Shown: piece by piece, positions 60,570 to 64,000 of the stretch
Numbering within the stretch: the first letter of the stretch is position 1
How the letters are laid out: each line of letters begins with the position of its first letter
Assembly: GCF_016595465.1 (NCBI RefSeq)
Contig: NZ_JAENIK010000004.1
Coordinates: 868,001-932,000 of the forward strand
Length of the DNA: 64,000 nt
Direction: 5' to 3'
DNA from: Luteolibacter yonseiensis
GTDB lineage: Bacteria; Verrucomicrobiota; Verrucomicrobiia; Verrucomicrobiales; Akkermansiaceae
Position numbers and translations under genes: made by a program
Notes under the pieces: model-generated
What the model was told of the DNA's origin: nothing
Databases searched by the model: none
Seen by the model: the letters and a program-made list of their open reading frames with translations, nothing else

Positions 60570-61781
60570 TCACTGCATGCTGCTTTGGAAACCGCAGTTC
60601 GTCAGAAACGCCCGCGCCTCGCCCACGAGAAAGAGCGAGCCGGCGACGAGGATCGGATTTTCCTGGGTTCCGGCGGCGGCGTAAGCGGATTCGAAGGTAT
60701 TGAAAATCTCGTGCGGCGGTGAGTCCGCAGGCAGGAAACCAGCGAGTTCCGCAGGGGTGACCGCGCGGGGCGTATCGACCGGGCAGAGGAGGATGCGCGA
60801 TGCGATGGGGACGAGGCGATCGAGTATTTGCCCTATGTCCTTGCCTGCGACGGCACTGAAGATGAGGGCCGCCTTCTTGTTGGGAAACTGCTCTTGCCAG
60901 GTCGCGGCGAGGACGGCGGCGGATTGGGGATTGTGTGCTCCGTCCAATATGACACCGGGAATGACGCTTTCAAAGCGGCCGGGCCAGCTTACCGTGCGGA
61001 GGCCGTAGCCGACACTGTCGGAACTGAGCGGAACACCCGCGCGGTGGAGCGCGGCGACGGCGAGCGCCGCATTCCATTTCTGGTGCTCTCCTGCGAGAGC
61101 CATCGGGTAGCCGAGCATGGGTTCCTCGATGAATTCGAGCGGCGAGCGGTGTTCGTTCGCTTCTTTTTCGAACACGTGCCTGACGGACTTTTCCTGAATT
61201 GCGGAAATGACGGGCTTGCCGGGAACGATGATGCCAGCTTTTTCCAAGGCGATTTCCTCCAGCGTGTTTCCCAACCACTGCATGTGGTCCAGGCCGATGG
61301 GGGTGATGACCGCGATGTCCGCGGGAACCGCGGTCGTGGCGTCAAGCCGCCCGCCCATGCCGGTCTCGAGCACGATCATTTCACACTCGCACCGGCGGAA
61401 CCAGCGCATGGCCAGCACCAGCGTGATTTCAAAAAATGTCGGGTGGTTTTCCATCCCCTCGCAGAGGGCGCGCAATTCGGTGAGCATGGCGGCGCACTCT
61501 TCCTCGGGTATTTCCTGACCGGTCACGCGGATGCGCTCGCGGAAATCAATGAGATGGGGCGAGGTGAAAAGACCGCACCGCCGGCCACAGGCGCGGGCGA
61601 TGCTGTCGATCATGGCGCAGGTGCTGCCCTTGCCATTGGTTCCCGCCACATGAATGACAGTGACGCCGTGGGCGGGGTAGGCAAGCGACGCTTTCAGCAG
61701 ATGGCGCGTGCCGTCCAATCCCAGCTTGATGCCGAACATCTGGGTGGAATAGAGCCAGTCGAGCGCCTCGCCGTAGTTCAT
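60570..61781 (-). CDS. folC: Folylpolyglutamate/dihydrofolate synthase
   Basis: A 403-aa Mur-ligase-type enzyme. The P-loop is HVAGTNGKGST, followed by GLFTSPHLIDFRERI, the metal/substrate segment LETGMGGRLDATT and SPIGLDHMQWLG-type sequence (here TPIGLDHMQWLG). DGAHNPQS near residue 280 is the family signature. It adds glutamate to dihydropteroate and folates. It starts 8 bp after the stop of the DUF1080 gene, so it is transcribed with that gene despite the unrelated function. Confidence 0.94.
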   Translation of the reverse strand: MNYGEALDWLYSTQMFGIKLGLDGTRHLLKASLAYPAHGVTVIHVAGTNGKGSTCAMIDSIARACGRRCGLFTSPHLIDFRERIRVTGQEIPEEECAAMLTELRALCEGMENHPTFFEITLVLAMRWFRRCECEMIVLETGMGGRLDATTAVPADIAVITPIGLDHMQWLGNTLEEIALEKAGIIVPGKPVISAIQEKSVRHVFEKEANEHRSPLEFIEEPMLGYPMALAGEHQKWNAALAVAALHRAGVPLSSDSVGYGLRTVSWPGRFESVIPGVILDGAHNPQSAAVLAATWQEQFPNKKAALIFSAVAGKDIGQILDRLVPIASRILLCPVDTPRAVTPAELAGFLPADSPPHEIFNTFESAYAAAGTQENPILVAGSLFLVGEARAFLTNCGFQSSMQ

Positions 61782-61789
61782 GCCCGCGA

Positions 61790-63046
61790 TCAGAGTTCTT
61801 TCACCCAGAGGTTTGCGAAGTCGATGGCGCCGCCGTGATGTTGGAGGCCGAGAAATCCTTTCGCCGGCACCCCGGGCAGTTGGGCGTTGTCAATGACGAC
61901 GCGGCCGTTGAGCGAGACGGTGAGCCGGTCGCCCTTGATGGTGACCATGGTGCGGTTCCATTCGCCAAGCGGGCGGTCCGCCTTCACCTTCGGGGTGACC
62001 CCGGCACGGACCTCCGGAGAGACGGAAGCGTCGGTGCGGTAACCGTAAACCTCGCCGGAGCCGACGGGCCAGTTCCAGAGATTGACCTGGCTCTTGGTGC
62101 TTCCACGGAGGTAGATGCCGCTGTCGAGCTCCTGGACTTCGATGGTTTCGGGCTTGCCTTGGGAGTCGAGCTTGGCGGTGCCGTCTGGAAGAAGGATGGG
62201 CCGTTGCATCAGCGGGCCGGTACCGCTCCAGCGCCAGTCGAAAACAATGGAGCAGTCGGCATATTCCTTTTCAGTCCAGAGGTCGGGAGCATCCTTGTTG
62301 CCATTGTGCTTGATGATGCCGTTCGTCACGACCCAGTCCGGGCTGTTGCCATGTTTCCAACCATCGAGATTCTTCCCGTTGGCCAGGCGCGTGAAGCCGG
62401 CGGCCATAACTCCCTCGACGTAGGCGGCGGGTGCCGTTTCGGCGATTTGGATATTCTTGAAGGCGACCTTGTCTCCATGGCCCAGGAGAGCGATGTGGCC
62501 GGAACGGCGCTTGACGCCTTCATGTTTCGGGTTGCGGGCGGATAGGTCGTCGAGATTGGTGCGGAGGATGATCTCGCCATTCAGTTCCACCGTGAGGCCG
62601 GAACCACTGACGGTGACCTTCTGGTGGTTCCACTCGCCGACGGGCTTGAGCCCGGATTTTTTCGCAGGAGCGAGGGTGTAGAGGGAGCCGTGGAATTGAT
62701 AGTCCTTGAGATCCTTGTATTTCGGATCCGAGTTATCAAGGATCTGGAGTTCCATCCCGCTGTAGGCACCGTCACCGCTGCCGGGGTAGTGGATGCCCAG
62801 GCCATTGTTGCCGCCCGGTGGCAGCTTGAAGTCGAATTCCAGGATGTAGTTGGCGAACGTCTCCGCGCTCACGAGGTTTTTCCCCTCGGGCGTGCAGACG
62901 ATGGCTCCGTCTTCCACCACATAGCCGCTGCCGGACCAGCCCGCCAGATCTTTGCCGTTGAACAACGGACGTGCGGAAGGTGCTTCTGCCGCGAAGGCAT
63001 TTGCCGTGCAATAAATTGCTGCTAGCGGGACGATGAGGTTTTTCAT
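61790..63046 (-). CDS. Secreted protein with two DUF1080 (3-keto-disaccharide hydrolase) domains
   Basis: A 418-aa protein with signal peptide IVPLAAIYCTANAFA. The first DUF1080 domain (about 25-205) has PLFNGKDLAGWSGSG, GNNGLGIHYPG and GEWNHQKVTVSG. The second (about 215-418) has TRLANGKNLDGWKHG, DSGIYLRGSTKSQVNLWNWP and GEWNRTMVTIKG. Proteins of this family bind or cleave sugars, some acting on 3-keto-glycosides. The tandem domain form is common in Verrucomicrobia and Planctomycetes. It is the first gene of the pair with folC. Confidence 0.9.
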   Translation of the reverse strand: MKNLIVPLAAIYCTANAFAAEAPSARPLFNGKDLAGWSGSGYVVEDGAIVCTPEGKNLVSAETFANYILEFDFKLPPGGNNGLGIHYPGSGDGAYSGMELQILDNSDPKYKDLKDYQFHGSLYTLAPAKKSGLKPVGEWNHQKVTVSGSGLTVELNGEIILRTNLDDLSARNPKHEGVKRRSGHIALLGHGDKVAFKNIQIAETAPAAYVEGVMAAGFTRLANGKNLDGWKHGNSPDWVVTNGIIKHNGNKDAPDLWTEKEYADCSIVFDWRWSGTGPLMQRPILLPDGTAKLDSQGKPETIEVQELDSGIYLRGSTKSQVNLWNWPVGSGEVYGYRTDASVSPEVRAGVTPKVKADRPLGEWNRTMVTIKGDRLTVSLNGRVVIDNAQLPGVPAKGFLGLQHHGGAIDFANLWVKEL

Positions 63047-63126
63047 GTGGTGAAGGATGCGAGGGTGAAATGGCTTTTCTCGGAAAGCGCTAGGATACGC
63101 CAGGGAGAGCGTGAAGTTTCCGGCTT

Positions 63127-64000
63127 TTATCGATCGGCGGCAAGCGCATCGATGAGGTATCGCGCCGGACGGAAGTTTTCGATCAGGATCTCCCGTTGTT
63201 CGCCACGGTTCATCCGGACTTGGCTGATGTTGAAATTCGGCGTTTTGTGTGGAGCGAAGAGAATGTCGTCATGGGTGGAATTCTCATGCTTTTTGAACAT
63301 GTTGGGCAGGATGTCGCCGCCCAAATGGTCGTCCCGACCGGTGGCGAGGTGGCAGGTGCCGAGCACCTTCTCGTCCTGGATGTCCGCGCCGGATACAGGC
63401 AGGACCTGGGTGCCGAAGCCGAGTTCGCCGAGCGTGCCGGTCATGGGATCGTCGGCGAGACGGGCGTTGTGGGCATTGATGGTCTCCTGGTCCCCTTGGA
63501 TGAGGGTTGAGCGGATGATGCAGCGGTTTTCCACGTCGAGCACGCCGAGGGTGCCGTCTTCGTATTTCATCGGAAACTGGCCGCGGGCATCGGCGGGGAC
63601 GAAATAGACCTCCCCGGCCGGCAGATTGGCGATGTCGGGAGTTTTTCCCAGGCAGAGGCCGTGGGATTTCTGGGCGTCCTGACCGTCAAGTCCGAGCCAT
63701 GCGGTGAGGATGCGGCCATCTTCGAGCGCGAAGTCGATCTCGATGGAGTCCGCATTCGTCAGGGCGGCGCGGAGGCGCTCGGAATCGGCGGACACCTCGT
63801 GGTAGTCCACCGAGAGGCCGGAATTGAGGATGATGTCGTTCAACCCGTGCAGTGTTGCTCCGCGGAAGCCGTATTCCTTGCACTTCGCGGTGAGCGGGGC
63901 GGTGGCGGAGAAGGTGGAGATGCAGAGGATGATGTCGTGGTTCGGATAAATATCGGCATCCAGCGAAAGATGATTCCCGGCGGTATCCCACACGTCGTCG
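63127..64000 (-). CDS. M29-like aminopeptidase homologue, 5' end outside window
   Basis: The frame is open to the window edge (residues DDV precede a GTG at 63993), so the start is missing and about 290 codons are seen. The segment LGELGFGTQ, then DEKVLGTCHLATGRDDHLGGD, resembles the C-terminal half of M29/AmpS-type leucyl aminopeptidases (COG2309). The usual His-Asp metal segment is altered (ENSTHDDILFAPHKTPNF). It may be an enzyme with changed metal ligands or a divergent family member. It lies 80 bp upstream of the DUF1080 gene on the same strand. Confidence 0.6.
   Translation of the reverse strand, partial: DDVWDTAGNHLSLDADIYPNHDIILCISTFSATAPLTAKCKEYGFRGATLHGLNDIILNSGLSVDYHEVSADSERLRAALTNADSIEIDFALEDGRILTAWLGLDGQDAQKSHGLCLGKTPDIANLPAGEVYFVPADARGQFPMKYEDGTLGVLDVENRCIIRSTLIQGDQETINAHNARLADDPMTGTLGELGFGTQVLPVSGADIQDEKVLGTCHLATGRDDHLGGDILPNMFKKHENSTHDDILFAPHKTPNFNISQVRMNRGEQREILIENFRPARYLIDALAADR

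Noticed and set aside
63078-63102. GAAAGCGCT near the DUF1080 start, resembling a LacI-family operator
   Set aside because: Only the 6-bp centre AGCGCT is symmetrical. The flanks do not match, so it is not listed as a site.
1-64000. CRISPR arrays, IS elements, prophage genes, rRNA and tRNA genes
   Set aside because: No regularly spaced repeats, transposase or integrase motifs, or foldable tRNA were recognised by eye; a dedicated scan was not possible.

Overview
The window reads as chromosomal DNA of a high-GC, Gram-negative member of the Verrucomicrobiota, most likely Verrucomicrobiaceae or a Luteolibacter-like relative. The clues are a Verru_Chthon cassette protein A homologue, a DUF1800/DUF1501 pair, an ECF sigma factor paired with a Ser/Thr kinase, a PEP-CTERM protein, a DUF1080 protein and an autotransporter-associated-repeat protein. 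A secreted-protein tail carrying a DxDxDG motif recurs on three proteins, and lpxA implies an outer membrane with lipid A. No rRNA, tRNA, CRISPR array, prophage or transposase was recognised.

Layout. 1-1.6 kb: histidine kinase (cut by the window edge) and OmpR-type regulator. 1.7-2.9 kb: two AT-richer orphan genes and a nested 188-bp palindrome. 2.9-5.2 kb: two coupled membrane proteins and a LuxR-type response regulator. 5.4-9.7 kb: ECF sigma factor, Ser/Thr kinase and a GH43-like/AbfB protein. 10-15.6 kb: 1885-aa surface repeat protein. 15.8-24.4 kb: small protein, M23 peptidase, dihydrolipoyl dehydrogenase, a nucleotidyltransferase-fold gene with an apparent C-terminal frameshift, a PA14-like membrane protein, prolyl oligopeptidase and SelO. 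24.4-27.2 kb: a divergent locus around a perfect 33-bp Zur-like operator. 27.3-31 kb: lpxA, and leuA preceded by a previously unmarked Leu-rich leader peptide with a candidate attenuator. 31-36.4 kb: a giant LamG/sugar dehydrogenase/diheme cytochrome protein. 36.4-43.2 kb: a STM4011-STM4015-type cluster (two radical SAM enzymes, ATP-grasp, phosphatase-fold hydrolase, LRR protein) with added HAD and Sir2 genes. 43.2-49.9 kb: U32 peptidase, LacI regulator and DUF1800/DUF1501. 49.9-56.9 kb: minus-strand STN-domain protein, metallohydrolase, CE15 esterase, SGNH esterase and a hypothetical protein. 56.9-64 kb: Verru_Chthon protein A, folC, a DUF1080 protein and an M29-like aminopeptidase that runs off the window.

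The strongest candidates for undescribed biology are three. The first is the STM401x cluster with HAD and Sir2, an apparent uncharacterised biosynthetic or modification pathway. The second is the Zur-like divergon, which joins an all3515-like PEP-CTERM protein, an H-X9-DG pseudopilin and a His-rich surface protein of choice-of-anchor-M type, suggesting envelope zinc acquisition. The third is leucine attenuation of leuA by a leaderless GTG leader peptide. All functional statements come from reading motifs by eye; no database search was run.
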